A stretch of 64,000 bases of DNA. It comes from an uncultured Pelagibacteraceae bacterium (GTDB lineage: Bacteria; Pseudomonadota; Alphaproteobacteria; Pelagibacterales; Pelagibacteraceae). Shown here piece by piece: positions 27,084 to 35,598 of the stretch (its first letter is position 1; each line of letters starts with the position of its first letter). The notes beneath the pieces were generated by a model. It was not told where the DNA came from. It saw only the letters and a list, made by a program, of their open reading frames with translations, and ran no database searches. Location of the stretch: positions 24,937 through 88,936 of the forward strand of contig CABXUA010000003.1 in the NCBI GenBank assembly GCA_902515355.1, written 5' to 3'. The translations under genes were made by a program, and so were the position numbers.

Positions 27084-28803
27084 ATATCTTTATATATTTT
27101 TTATATTTTTTTTTTCAAATTTTGTTTCTGCCGAGGAAGACTCGGTTGATATCTGGAAAAAAAATAAAAATAAAAATTTAGAAGTCTCTACAGAAGAAAA
27201 ACTTAATCAAACGATTGAAGAAAAAAAAAAAATTGATACTAACAAAACTTTAGATAGTAACATTGAAATAACAGAAAATATAAATTCGGAAAATATTGAA
27301 AAGGATATATTTGGTATTTTTGATCCTCAAGAAAACAACTTCACTTTAAACATGTGGTCAAATACTAAAGGTGAAGATATTGAGGCAGTATTTAAAAGAA
27401 TAAACAAAATTAATTTATCTAAATCGGCTGAGGACATCTTTACAGACACCATAATGACTTACTCTTATTTACCCCAAGGTATGTCCGATAGTGATTTTTT
27501 AAATTTGAAAATTAATTGGTTAATTAAAAATGACAAGGTCAACTTATTAGAAAATTTTCTTAACAAAAATGAAAATTTTAAAGGCAAGAAAAGAATAATT
27601 CAATATTTGGTAGACAAAAATATTGCCAAAGCAGATCTAAAACAAGGTTGTGAGAAATCAAATTTTATTAGCAAAGAAATAAAAGATGCGTATTTAGAAA
27701 AATTTAAGATTTACTGTTTAATATTTAATGACAAAAAAAACGAGGCACAATTAGTTTTTGACCTTTTAAAAGAACAAGGTCTCTCAGACAAATTTTTCGA
27801 AAATAAAATCAATTTTCTATTAGGTATAAGTAAAAATACTAAAAATAAAATTAAAGACGATAATCTACTAAATTTTTATTTATCCTCTATAACAATACCT
27901 AACTTTAATTATGAACCAAACGATAGAACTAATAAATATATCTGGGAATATATGAATGCTGCGAACCTGCTAAAAGTTGAAGATCTTGAAGATAGATCAA
28001 AAATTAAAAGTTTAGAAATTGCGGCTAACAAAAATACATTTGACAAAATTAAGATATTTGAAATTTATAAAAGAATTCCTTTTGATCTGAACACTCTGAT
28101 AAACGCTGACGGTATATACCAGTCTTTGGAAGGAATCGACTCTAGAGCATTAATTTTCCAAAAATTTTTATTATCTGATAATACTGAAAATAAAATTAAG
28201 TTACTATTCTTGTTGAAAGACCTATTTAAAAAAGACAATTTAATGAATGTTTACACGAAATTTTTGAGCGAAAGGCTTGAGGAGTTGGATGAAGAAGGTA
28301 TTCCAGAGTCCTATGTTGAAATTGTAAAAAAAAATATTATTTCTGACAATGTGTACCAGCTAGGAAAAATTAAATATGATGATAAAATTTTACACAGGTC
28401 GAAAGTAATTAAATATTACACCGAAGAAAACTCATCCAAACAAAAATCACAAAAAAATTTAAAAAGTGTTTACAAAAAAATTAAGAAAAATAGAAATTAC
28501 TTTTTCTCGGCTAAAGATTTAGCTTTAATCGAGTCTTTAAATAGTGATGGAATTTCAATACCTGAAGAAATAAATTTCAAAGAAATTTCAAAAAAATATA
28601 GCGTTCCTCAAAATTTATTAAACCTAACTGTCAATGAAGAATCTGGGCTGTTAGCTCTGAAATTTGTTGAAATTATTGGAGAAGATGAAATATCAGAACT
28701 TGATCCAGAAACAGTCTATTTTATAGTTCACATATTAAACAAGGCAAATCTAATAAAATTTAGAAATAAAGTTTTAACAGTAGCGCTACCACAAAGAAGT
28801 TAA
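27061..28803 (+). CDS. Exported protein of unknown function (alpha-helical, ~580 aa)
   Basis: Not recognised. The ORF track starts at 27037; the ATG at 27061 (MRLLNLSKYLYIFFIFFFSNFVSAEEDS) gives a cleaner signal peptide, with likely cleavage after VSA, and a 23-bp rather than 47-bp overlap with the gene before. The mature protein (about 555 residues) is Asn/Lys/Glu-rich and looks alpha-helical throughout, with an early low-complexity stretch (about 30-80) and later leucine-rich helices such as LIFQKFLLSDNTENKIKLLFLLKDLF, which could be TPR- or HEAT-like but show no clear repeat register. There is one visible Cys pair in the middle. It is probably periplasmic. It precedes def-fmt-truA by 12 bp. 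Confidence 0.75.
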   Translation: MRLLNLSKYLYIFFIFFFSNFVSAEEDSVDIWKKNKNKNLEVSTEEKLNQTIEEKKKIDTNKTLDSNIEITENINSENIEKDIFGIFDPQENNFTLNMWSNTKGEDIEAVFKRINKINLSKSAEDIFTDTIMTYSYLPQGMSDSDFLNLKINWLIKNDKVNLLENFLNKNENFKGKKRIIQYLVDKNIAKADLKQGCEKSNFISKEIKDAYLEKFKIYCLIFNDKKNEAQLVFDLLKEQGLSDKFFENKINFLLGISKNTKNKIKDDNLLNFYLSSITIPNFNYEPNDRTNKYIWEYMNAANLLKVEDLEDRSKIKSLEIAANKNTFDKIKIFEIYKRIPFDLNTLINADGIYQSLEGIDSRALIFQKFLLSDNTENKIKLLFLLKDLFKKDNLMNVYTKFLSERLEELDEEGIPESYVEIVKKNIISDNVYQLGKIKYDDKILHRSKVIKYYTEENSSKQKSQKNLKSVYKKIKKNRNYFFSAKDLALIESLNSDGISIPEEINFKEISKKYSVPQNLLNLTVNEESGLLALKFVEIIGEDEISELDPETVYFIVHILNKANLIKFRNKVLTVALPQRS

Positions 28804-28815
28804 TATATTTCTACT

Positions 28816-29340
28816 ATGACTATAAGAAAGATCTTGACCGAACCAGACCCAATACTAAGAAAAAAATGTGAGCCTTTAGAGGGGGTCAATGATCAATTGA
28901 GAAATCTAATGAATGATATGTTAGAAACTATGTACGAAGCACCTGGGATAGGTTTGGCTGCTATTCAAATAGGGGTTCTCAAAAGAGTAGTTGTAATTGA
29001 TGTATCAAAAAAAGAGGGAGAAAAATCACCTCTCTTCCTTGTTAATCCAGAGATTGTATACAAATCTAATGAGACCTCTACTTACGAAGAGGGATGTCTT
29101 TCACTGCCTGGTCAATTTGCTGAAATTGAGAGACCTGCTGAATGCAAAGTAGAATATTTAGATTTTAATGGAAAAAAAAAACAATTAGATGCTAAAGGTT
29201 TATTATCAACTTGCATTCAACATGAAATTGATCATTTAAACGGAGTTTTATTTATTGATTATTTGTCGAAATTAAAAAAATCTATGATAATCAAAAAATT
29301 GAAAAAACAAAAACAGTCAGTAGAAAGAATTGTAGTATAA
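28816..29340 (+). CDS. def: Peptide deformylase
   Basis: Metalloenzyme of 174 residues removing the formyl group from new proteins. All three motifs are present: GIGLAAIQIG (motif 1), EGCLSLPG (motif 2, metal Cys), and QHEIDHLNGVLF (motif 3, HExxH-type with two His ligands and the catalytic Glu). Length is typical of type 1 enzymes. It precedes fmt by 12 bp, the common def-fmt pair that couples formylation and deformylation. Confidence 0.97.
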   Translation: MTIRKILTEPDPILRKKCEPLEGVNDQLRNLMNDMLETMYEAPGIGLAAIQIGVLKRVVVIDVSKKEGEKSPLFLVNPEIVYKSNETSTYEEGCLSLPGQFAEIERPAECKVEYLDFNGKKKQLDAKGLLSTCIQHEIDHLNGVLFIDYLSKLKKSMIIKKLKKQKQSVERIVV

Positions 29341-29352
29341 CTCAATAATTCA

Positions 29353-30273
29353 ATGCCAAAAAAAATTATATTTATGGGAACACCCGAGTTCTCCATCCCT
29401 GCCTTAAATTCTTTAATTGAGTCTAAAAAAGAAATTATTGCAGTATACTCGCAACCACCCAATAAGTCTCATAGAGGACAAACAGAAAATCCATCGGCTA
29501 TAGAAAAATTTGCTAAAGAAAATTCTCTTAATGTACGTACACCGAAAAATTTAGACTCAGAAACTGAATTTAATTATTTTAAGAATTTAAATCCTGATTT
29601 GGTCATAGTCGTAGCTTATGGTAAGATCATTCCAAAAAGATATCTAAGTCTTCCAAATTATGGTTTTATAAATATACACGCTTCCCTTCTTCCAAAATGG
29701 AGAGGTGCAGCACCAATGCAAAGATCAATAATGAACTTAGATACTGAGACAGGCATTAGTATAATGAAAATAGTTGAACAACTTGACGCTGGCCCTGTTA
29801 TGCATCAAGTCAAAGTTAAGATAGATACAAATACTAGTACAAAAAAATTATCATCAATGCTATCTAAACTTGGAGCAAAAAGTATGATTGAGTGCATAAA
29901 AAAAATTGAAAATAATAAAACTATGTTTAAAGAGCAAGATCATAGCAAAGCAAGCTATGCAAAAAAAATATCTAAAGGAGAAAGTAGAATAAAATGGGAA
30001 GAGAGCGCAAAAAAAATTTTAGCAAAAATAAATGCATTGAATCCTAACCCAGGAGCATGGTTTGAATACAAAAATAATCGATATAAAATCTGGCAAGCTA
30101 AAATTTCTCAAGACAAAGGAAATGTTGGACATACATTAGATGATAAACTCACAATTGCATGTGGCGATAATTCAATTCAGATTTTAGAAATACAGAAAGA
30201 GGGCAAAAATAAACTTTTGTTGGATAAATTTTTAATTGGAAATCAGATTAAAGAAGGTCAAAAAATTGATTAA
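29353..30273 (+). CDS. fmt: Methionyl-tRNA formyltransferase
   Basis: Transfers formyl from 10-formyl-THF to initiator Met-tRNA; 306 residues. The N-terminal start KIIFMGTPEFSIPALNSL is diagnostic, the catalytic region contains INIHASLLPKWRGAAPMQRSI (Asn/His) and TGISIMKIVEQLDAGPV with the catalytic Asp, and the C-terminal OB-fold domain follows from about residue 205 (INALNPNPGAWFEYKNNRYKIWQA). Its stop overlaps the truA ATG by one base. The operon is def-fmt-truA-ispE. Confidence 0.96.
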   Translation: MPKKIIFMGTPEFSIPALNSLIESKKEIIAVYSQPPNKSHRGQTENPSAIEKFAKENSLNVRTPKNLDSETEFNYFKNLNPDLVIVVAYGKIIPKRYLSLPNYGFINIHASLLPKWRGAAPMQRSIMNLDTETGISIMKIVEQLDAGPVMHQVKVKIDTNTSTKKLSSMLSKLGAKSMIECIKKIENNKTMFKEQDHSKASYAKKISKGESRIKWEESAKKILAKINALNPNPGAWFEYKNNRYKIWQAKISQDKGNVGHTLDDKLTIACGDNSIQILEIQKEGKNKLLLDKFLIGNQIKEGQKID

Positions 30274-31013
30274 TGTTGGTTTATCAAATTAAAATTGAGT
30301 ATTTAGGCACAAATTTTGTGGGATGGCAACGCCAAAAAAATGGCTTATCTGTTCAAGAGGTCCTAGAGACTGTTTTATCAGATTTTTTTAAAAGAAAGAT
30401 TATTTTAATTGGTTCAGGTCGAACTGATGCCGGAGTTCATGCTACTGAACAATCAGCGCATTTCAAAATAAATAAAAAAGTACTAAATAAAAATCACACA
30501 ATTAATTCTTTAAATTTTTTTTTAAAAAAATATCCGATCTCTATTTTAGATATAAAAAAAAGAAACAAAACATTTCATGCAAGACACAGCGCTAAAGAGA
30601 GAACGTATAAATATTTTATAATAAATCGACCAGCTTCACTTGCTATTGAAATGAATAAAGCGTGGCACATAAAAAAAAAAATTAACATAGCATCAATGAA
30701 AAAAGGAGCAAATCTACTATTAGGTACACATGATTTTTCAACATTTAGAGCTTCTTCTTGTAACGCAAAGTCTCCAATAAAAACTTTAAAAAAAATCAGC
30801 ATAAAGAAAAATAAAAACAAAATTGTTTTAACTTTTGTCTCTAAATCGTTTCTTCAGCAGCAAGTTAGGTCTATGGTGGGATCTTTAAAAAGATTGGGTG
30901 AAGGAAATTGGGATTTTGAACATTTCAGAAAAGTTTTTTATTCAAAAAAAAGATCTATGTGTGCTTCACCTGCTCCTTCCCATGGATTATATTTAACAAA
31001 GATAAATTATTAA
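30273..31013 (+). CDS. truA: tRNA pseudouridine(38-40) synthase
   Basis: TruA, 246 residues, isomerises uridines 38-40 in the anticodon stem. The catalytic Asp is in GSGRTDAGVHATEQ (about residue 53), with FHARHSAKERTYKYFI and FLQQQVRSMVGSLKRLGEG as further family motifs. It abuts ispE (TAA then ATG with no gap). Length is normal. The def-fmt-truA neighbourhood is conserved in alphaproteobacteria. Confidence 0.95.
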   Translation: MLVYQIKIEYLGTNFVGWQRQKNGLSVQEVLETVLSDFFKRKIILIGSGRTDAGVHATEQSAHFKINKKVLNKNHTINSLNFFLKKYPISILDIKKRNKTFHARHSAKERTYKYFIINRPASLAIEMNKAWHIKKKINIASMKKGANLLLGTHDFSTFRASSCNAKSPIKTLKKISIKKNKNKIVLTFVSKSFLQQQVRSMVGSLKRLGEGNWDFEHFRKVFYSKKRSMCASPAPSHGLYLTKINY

Positions 31014-31862
31014 ATGAAAATAAAAATTAAATCTTATTGTAAAATCAATCTTTTTCTTAATATTTTAAAAAAACTCAAAGTAGGTTTGCATGATATTCAG
31101 ACTTATACTTCTCAGCTAGATTTACATGATGATATTAAAATATCAGAAACTAAAAAAAGAAAAGATATTATCATTTTCAAAGGTAAGTTTAAAAATTTAG
31201 TGAATAGCTCTAAAAATTCAGTTTTAGACACTCTTTCAGTTTTAAGATCCAGAAAATTAATAAATTCAAAAAAAAATTATAGAATAATAATTGAAAAAAG
31301 AATTCCTGTATTTTCAGGTTTAGGTGGCGGCTCAAGTAATGCAGCTTATATAGCTAAATATTTTACAAAAAATAATATGAAGCAATCTGATATAAGATTT
31401 TTCAAAAATAAAATTGGAACAGATTTTAGCCTTTTTTTTAATAAACAAATATTTGTTAAAAATTTAAAGAATATTAAAAAACATAAAATCAATTTTACTT
31501 TAAACTTTGTTTTAGTATACCCTTATTTTAAATGTTCAACAAAAAAAATATACTCTCAAGTCAAAGATTTTTCACCTTATTCGAATATCAATTTTTCCAA
31601 AATAAAAACAAAAAATAAGTTTATAAATATAATCAGAAAAGAAAGAAATGAATTAGAGGTTATAGTTAAAAATAGATTTAATGAGCTTAATAAAATTTTA
31701 AATTTCATCTCTATTCAGAGAGAATGTTACCTATCAAGAATGACAGGGTCCGGCTCTGTTTGTTACGGAATTTTTAAAAGTGAAAAGTCTGCTAAATTGG
31801 CACATAAAAGAATTAAAAAGAAATTCCCGAATTATTGGGCTGCGGTCTCAAAAACTATTTAA
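31014..31862 (+). CDS. ispE: 4-(cytidine 5'-diphospho)-2-C-methyl-D-erythritol kinase
   Basis: GHMP kinase of the MEP isoprenoid pathway, 282 residues. Motif 1 is SYCKINLFLNI (in IspE usually AKINLxL), motif 2 the ATP loop PVFSGLGGGSSNAAYIAKYF, and motif 3 SRMTGSGSVCYGIF. The protein is unusually Lys/Asn-rich, in line with the genome's AT bias. The usual catalytic Asp lies in GTDFSLFF. It is the last gene before tRNA-Gln and abuts truA. Confidence 0.92.
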   Translation: MKIKIKSYCKINLFLNILKKLKVGLHDIQTYTSQLDLHDDIKISETKKRKDIIIFKGKFKNLVNSSKNSVLDTLSVLRSRKLINSKKNYRIIIEKRIPVFSGLGGGSSNAAYIAKYFTKNNMKQSDIRFFKNKIGTDFSLFFNKQIFVKNLKNIKKHKINFTLNFVLVYPYFKCSTKKIYSQVKDFSPYSNINFSKIKTKNKFINIIRKERNELEVIVKNRFNELNKILNFISIQRECYLSRMTGSGSVCYGIFKSEKSAKLAHKRIKKKFPNYWAAVSKTI

Positions 31863-31897
31863 TTAATCAAATTTATGATATATCAAATCGATAATGT

Positions 31898-31971
31898 TGG
31901 GGCATAGCCAAGCGGTAAGGCAGTGGTTTTTGGTACCACCATCCTAGGTTCGAATCCTAGTGCCCCAGCCA
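31898..31971 (+). tRNA. tRNA-Gln (UUG anticodon)
   Basis: Complete 74-nt tRNA. Acceptor arms TGGGGCA and TGCCCCA pair over 7 bp, with G73 and encoded CCA. Anticodon arm GTGGT-TTTTGGT-ACCAC gives UUG, reading CAA (and CAG by wobble); T arm is CCTAG-GTTCGAAT-CCTAG-like (CTAGGTTCGAATCCTAG). It is 35 bp after ispE and only 5 bp before the CCA-adding enzyme gene. Confidence 0.97.
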
Positions 31972-31976
31972 GAAAA

Positions 31977-33272
31977 ATGAATAAAATATCTTTTAACAAT
32001 AATTTAATCAAAAAAATAAAAAATTTTTTTTTCCCTTTCTACAAGACCGAAGAAATCTCAAAAATTTTTGATATTCTTTACAAGAATCATTCTCAAGATG
32101 AAAAGATAGCAATGTTTGTAGGTGGTTGTGTTAGAAATTTTATTTTAGATGAAAAAATAGATGATATTGACATAGCAACAGTTTTTACTCCAACTGAAAT
32201 TAAAGAAAAATTTAAAAACACCGATATCAAGGTGATAGATACAGGAGTTGAACACGGTTCTGTAACGCTTATCTTAAATCAATCTAAATTTGAAATTACA
32301 ACGTTGAGAAAAGATATCAAAACAGACGGTAGACATGCAGAGATTTCTTTTACGGATAACTGGAAAGATGACTCCGAGAGAAGAGATTTTACAATTAACG
32401 CAATTTACTTAGATAGAAAAGGAAACTTTTTTGACCCTCAATTGGGAGTAGAAGATTTAAAAAACAACACTGTAAAATTTATCGGTGATCCAAGTAAAAG
32501 AATAGAGGAGGATTATTTAAGAATAATAAGATTTATAAGATTCGCATTAAAGTATAGCCATAAAAATTTTGAACCTTCTACTATTCAGGCACTCAAATTG
32601 AATTTGATCGGAATAAAGAACATTTCCAAAGAGAGAATTCTCCAAGAACTTATAAAAATTATATCTCTTAAAAATTTTAGAGATATTCTTAATAAAAAAG
32701 AATTAAAAGACATTTTTTCTCAAATTTTTCCAGAATTTAAAAATCTAATTCGTTTAAATAAAGTAACTTTTTTACCGAAAGAAGAATTTGAAAAATTAAA
32801 TACCAATATGCTTTTAGCTTTAATGCTTATAGATGAAAAAAATAATCATGAATATTTTTGCCACAAGTATAAAGTTTCAAATCAAATTCAAGACTATCTA
32901 GATAATTTACACAAAAATCTTAAAGAATATAAAATATCAAAAAATTATTTTAAAAAAGATCTGAAAAAAAATATTTATTTTATAGGTAAAAATGAGATTA
33001 AAGATCTAGCAATTCTGATTTTTTTTATAAACAAAAATCTAAATTATAGAGATTTAAAAAAATTGATAGATGATATAGAAAAGACAACTATTCCAAAATT
33101 TCCCTATGATGGTAAGTTTTTAATAGACAAAGGTTTTTCGGAAGGAAAAAAAATTGGTTTGATTTTGAAAAAACTAGAAAAAAATTGGGTAGAAAATAAT
33201 TATAAATTGACCGAAAAAGATATTTCTTCAATTATTGAAAAAGAGAGTAAATCAAATGTATTCAACGCTTAA
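31977..33272 (+). CDS. CCA tRNA nucleotidyltransferase / poly(A) polymerase family
   Basis: Class II polymerase-beta-type nucleotidyltransferase, 431 residues from the ATG at 31977. The track's start at 31923 is a GTG inside tRNA-Gln and is rejected. The head has GGCVRN and the metal pair in DDIDIATVFTP, followed by GVEHGSVTLIL, TTLRKDIKTDGRHAEISFTDNWKDDSERRDFTINA and the RRxxR-like SKRIEEDYLRIIRFIRFALKYS. It repairs or adds the 3' CCA of tRNAs; distinction from poly(A) polymerase is not certain, but alphaproteobacterial members are mostly CCA enzymes. Its 3' end overlaps greA by 21 bp. Confidence 0.9.
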   Translation: MNKISFNNNLIKKIKNFFFPFYKTEEISKIFDILYKNHSQDEKIAMFVGGCVRNFILDEKIDDIDIATVFTPTEIKEKFKNTDIKVIDTGVEHGSVTLILNQSKFEITTLRKDIKTDGRHAEISFTDNWKDDSERRDFTINAIYLDRKGNFFDPQLGVEDLKNNTVKFIGDPSKRIEEDYLRIIRFIRFALKYSHKNFEPSTIQALKLNLIGIKNISKERILQELIKIISLKNFRDILNKKELKDIFSQIFPEFKNLIRLNKVTFLPKEEFEKLNTNMLLALMLIDEKNNHEYFCHKYKVSNQIQDYLDNLHKNLKEYKISKNYFKKDLKKNIYFIGKNEIKDLAILIFFINKNLNYRDLKKLIDDIEKTTIPKFPYDGKFLIDKGFSEGKKIGLILKKLEKNWVENNYKLTEKDISSIIEKESKSNVFNA

Positions 33273-33728
33273 AATTTCAAAGTTTCTTTCACCAGAGGGA
33301 GTTTTTACTGAAACCAAATCCTCAATTTTTTTTCCTATCAAGGCTTTACCTATTGGTGATTGAAAATAAATAAGATTTTTTGAAGCATCAGCTTCATCTT
33401 GACCAACAATTTTATATTTAATTTTCTGATCAGTTTCTAAATCTTTCAGATTTACTGTTGACCCAAAAACAACATTTCCATTATTTTCTATTTTAGTAAC
33501 ATCTATAACATTAGCTCTAGCAATAATATCGTTGATCGCTATAACTCTACTTTCCATTTGTGCTTGCTGTTCTTTGGCTGCATGATATTCAGCATTTTCT
33601 TTGAGATCACCATGAGACCTTGCCTCAGCTATCGCAGAAACTATTTTAGGTCTTTTAATATTTTTTAATTCTTCTAATTCTGCTTTTAGTTTTTTTAATC
33701 CTGAAATAGTTATAGGTTCTTTTTCCAT
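33252..33728 (-). CDS. greA: Transcription elongation factor GreA
   Basis: 158 residues from the ATG at 33728; the track start (33788) adds an unrelated 20-residue extension. GreA rescues backtracked RNA polymerase by stimulating transcript cleavage. The N-terminal coiled coil is MEKEPITISGLKKLKAELEELKNIKRPKIVSAIAEARSHGDLKENAEYHAAKEQQ, whose tip carries the acidic pair DLKENAEY. The C-terminal FKBP-like domain has GSTVNLKDLETDQKIKYKIVG and SPIGKALIGKKIEDLVSV. The gene begins 1 bp beyond the hemF stop. Confidence 0.97.
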   Translation of the reverse strand: MEKEPITISGLKKLKAELEELKNIKRPKIVSAIAEARSHGDLKENAEYHAAKEQQAQMESRVIAINDIIARANVIDVTKIENNGNVVFGSTVNLKDLETDQKIKYKIVGQDEADASKNLIYFQSPIGKALIGKKIEDLVSVKTPSGERNFEILSVEYI

Positions 33729-33729
33729 A

Positions 33730-34539
33730 TTATTTCCATTTTGGCGAAGGAGGTAAGGATACCAATATAGCATTTGGATTTCCTCCACTATTTAAACCAA
33801 ATTTTGTACCTCGGTCGTAAAGTAAATTAAACTCTACATACCTTCCTCTTTTATAAGCTTGGATTTTTTTTTGTTTTTTTGACCATTTTGAAAACATTTT
33901 TTTACTTATTACCTCATGAATAATTTCATTAAACACATATCCCGCATGTTTAACAAATAAAAAATCTTTTTCCCAATTGTTCATTTTATAATCAAAGAAT
34001 ATACCACCGATTCCGCGTGGTTCATTTCTATGCGGTAAAAAAAAATATTCATCACACCATTTTTTATATTTAGTGTAATACTCTTTATTATGAAGATCAC
34101 ACATTTTTTTTAATTTTTCATGGAAAAAATTTTTCTCTTTTTCGTCTTTTAAACACGGAGTTAAATCTATGCCACCTCCAAACCAGTTTTTTTTGGTGCA
34201 AATAAATCTTGTATTAAAATGAATAGCAGGGACTTTAGGATTTTTTGGATGAAGAATAACAGATACTCCTGAAGACCAAAAATTCCTATTATTATTTGAT
34301 CCTGGTATTTTCTTAGAAAATTTTTTTGGAAATTTTCCTACTACATTAGAAAAAGCTACACCACCTTTTTCTATAACTCTACCTTTTATCACTCTGTACT
34401 CTCCAAATTTCCACTTATTGATTTTAAATTTTTCATTTGAGCCAAAATCTTTTTCTAATTGCTCAATATTTTTGCATACTATATTTTGTAAATTAATAAA
34501 CCACTTTTTAACAATTTCTTGTTTTTTTTTAATTTTCAT
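33730..34539 (-). CDS. hemF: Oxygen-dependent coproporphyrinogen III oxidase
   Basis: HemF, 269 residues, converts coproporphyrinogen III to protoporphyrinogen IX in haem synthesis using O2. Signature segments include FSNVVGKFPKKF, SSGVSVILHPKNPKVPAIHFNTRFICTKKNWFGGGIDLTP and YVEFNLLYDRGTKFGLNSGGNPNAILVSLPPSPKW. Length is slightly shorter than E. coli HemF (about 299) because of a compact N-terminus. The haem product feeds the bc1 complex encoded next door, though the linkage may be coincidental. It sits between trmL (3 bp) and greA (1 bp). Confidence 0.96.
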   Translation of the reverse strand: MKIKKKQEIVKKWFINLQNIVCKNIEQLEKDFGSNEKFKINKWKFGEYRVIKGRVIEKGGVAFSNVVGKFPKKFSKKIPGSNNNRNFWSSGVSVILHPKNPKVPAIHFNTRFICTKKNWFGGGIDLTPCLKDEKEKNFFHEKLKKMCDLHNKEYYTKYKKWCDEYFFLPHRNEPRGIGGIFFDYKMNNWEKDFLFVKHAGYVFNEIIHEVISKKMFSKWSKKQKKIQAYKRGRYVEFNLLYDRGTKFGLNSGGNPNAILVSLPPSPKWK

Positions 34540-34542
34540 AAT

Positions 34543-34992
34543 TTATAAATAATTATTTTGTCTTAATGCCTCCGAAGAAGCAATCGCTACTGCCATAGCT
34601 ATATTCAAAGATCTAGCCTTGCCAGACATTTTAATTTTAATTTTATTTTTAATTTTCAGTTGAATTTCTTCAGGAACTCCAGAACTCTCTCTTCCAAAAA
34701 GTAAAATATCTTTTTTTTTAAATTTAAAGCTATGATAAAATTTTTTTGCTTTAGTTGTCATTAATATTATTCTTGATTTTATATTTTCTTTTTCAAAGGT
34801 TCTGAAATCTTTATATCTTAGAATTTTAGCAATCCGTAAATAATCCATTGCGACTCTTTTAAATCTTGGATCATCTAGGTTGAATCCACATGGTTCAATT
34901 ATGTGTATTTTAAGATCTAAGCATGCCGCCAATCTAACAATTGCAGCTGTATTTTGAGGTATATCTGGTTTATAAAGAGCTATATTAATCAT
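34543..34992 (-). CDS. trmL: tRNA (cytidine(34)-2'-O)-methyltransferase, SPOUT family
   Basis: Knotted SPOUT methyltransferase of 149 residues that 2'-O-methylates the wobble base of tRNA-Leu isoacceptors. Motifs: LYKPDIPQNTAAIVRLAACL (motif 1), DILLFGRESSGVPEEI (motif 2) and RSLNIAMAVAIASSEALRQ (motif 3), all typical of TrmL/YibK. Length is normal. It leads the minus-strand trmL-hemF-greA group and diverges from petA over 83 bp. Confidence 0.95.
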   Translation of the reverse strand: MINIALYKPDIPQNTAAIVRLAACLDLKIHIIEPCGFNLDDPRFKRVAMDYLRIAKILRYKDFRTFEKENIKSRIILMTTKAKKFYHSFKFKKKDILLFGRESSGVPEEIQLKIKNKIKIKMSGKARSLNIAMAVAIASSEALRQNNYL

Positions 34993-35021
34993 TTTATTAA
35001 TTTTATGTGTCTTTCTGACCC

Positions 35022-35050
35022 TTGTAAATTTGAGAATTTAGTTTTATTTA
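35022..35050 (+). promoter_or_regulatory. Weak candidate promoter for petABC
   Basis: TTGTAA, 17 bp, TATTTA, about 25 bp upstream of the petA ATG within the trmL/petA divergent gap. The -10 is poor, as would be expected if an activator such as the PetR-like regulator is needed, but this is speculation. Confidence 0.25.
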
Positions 35051-35075
35051 ATCATTAACATAGTAAATATCTTAT

Positions 35076-35591
35076 ATGGATAAATTAGAAAAAAAAACAA
35101 ATAGAAGAGATTTTCTCTTTACAGCCAGTTATACGGTAGGAGCAGTAGGTATAGGTGCTGTTATATGGCCATTTGTAGATCAAATGAATCCTGACAGGTC
35201 AGTTAAGGCTTTGGCAACTACTGAGGTTGACATTAGTCAAATAGAACCTGGAAAATCAATTACAGTTTTATGGAGAGGCAAACCAGTATTTATTAAAAGA
35301 AGAACCGAGTCGGAAATCTTAGAAGCGCAAAAAGTTAATCTAAATGAATTACCACATCCAGAAAAAGATGAAGAAAGAGTAAAAAAGTCAGAATGGCTAG
35401 TTATGCTAGGAGTTTGTACTCATCTTGGGTGTGTACCTTTAGCAGATAAAGGTGAATATAAAGGTTGGTTTTGTCCCTGTCATGGATCTCACTATGACAC
35501 TTCCGGAAGAATTAGAAAGGGTCCTGCTCCAACAAACATGGAAATACCAAAATATGAATTCGTTAACAATAACACAATCAAGATAGGATAA
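35076..35591 (+). CDS. petA: Ubiquinol-cytochrome c reductase iron-sulfur (Rieske) subunit
   Basis: Rieske protein of the bc1 complex, 171 residues. An N-terminal TAT-type signal anchor has the twin Arg at 10-11 (NRRDFLF) and one membrane helix (about 15-34). The [2Fe-2S] cluster ligands are in CTHLGC (Cys114, His116) and CPCHGS (Cys133, His136), with Cys119 and Cys135 forming the stabilising disulfide. It takes electrons from ubiquinol and passes them to cytochrome c1. First gene of petABC, 7 bp before petB. Confidence 0.98.
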   Translation: MDKLEKKTNRRDFLFTASYTVGAVGIGAVIWPFVDQMNPDRSVKALATTEVDISQIEPGKSITVLWRGKPVFIKRRTESEILEAQKVNLNELPHPEKDEERVKKSEWLVMLGVCTHLGCVPLADKGEYKGWFCPCHGSHYDTSGRIRKGPAPTNMEIPKYEFVNNNTIKIG

Positions 35592-35598
35592 TTTACTT

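Noticed and set aside
31923-31976. N-terminal extension MVFGTTILGSNPSAPARK of the CCA enzyme
   Set aside because: These codons lie inside tRNA-Gln; the family start fits the ATG at 31977.
33729-33788. GreA N-terminal extension MEEIQMLYWYPYLLRQNGNN
   Set aside because: It lies within hemF coding sequence and GreA homology begins at MEKEPITISG.
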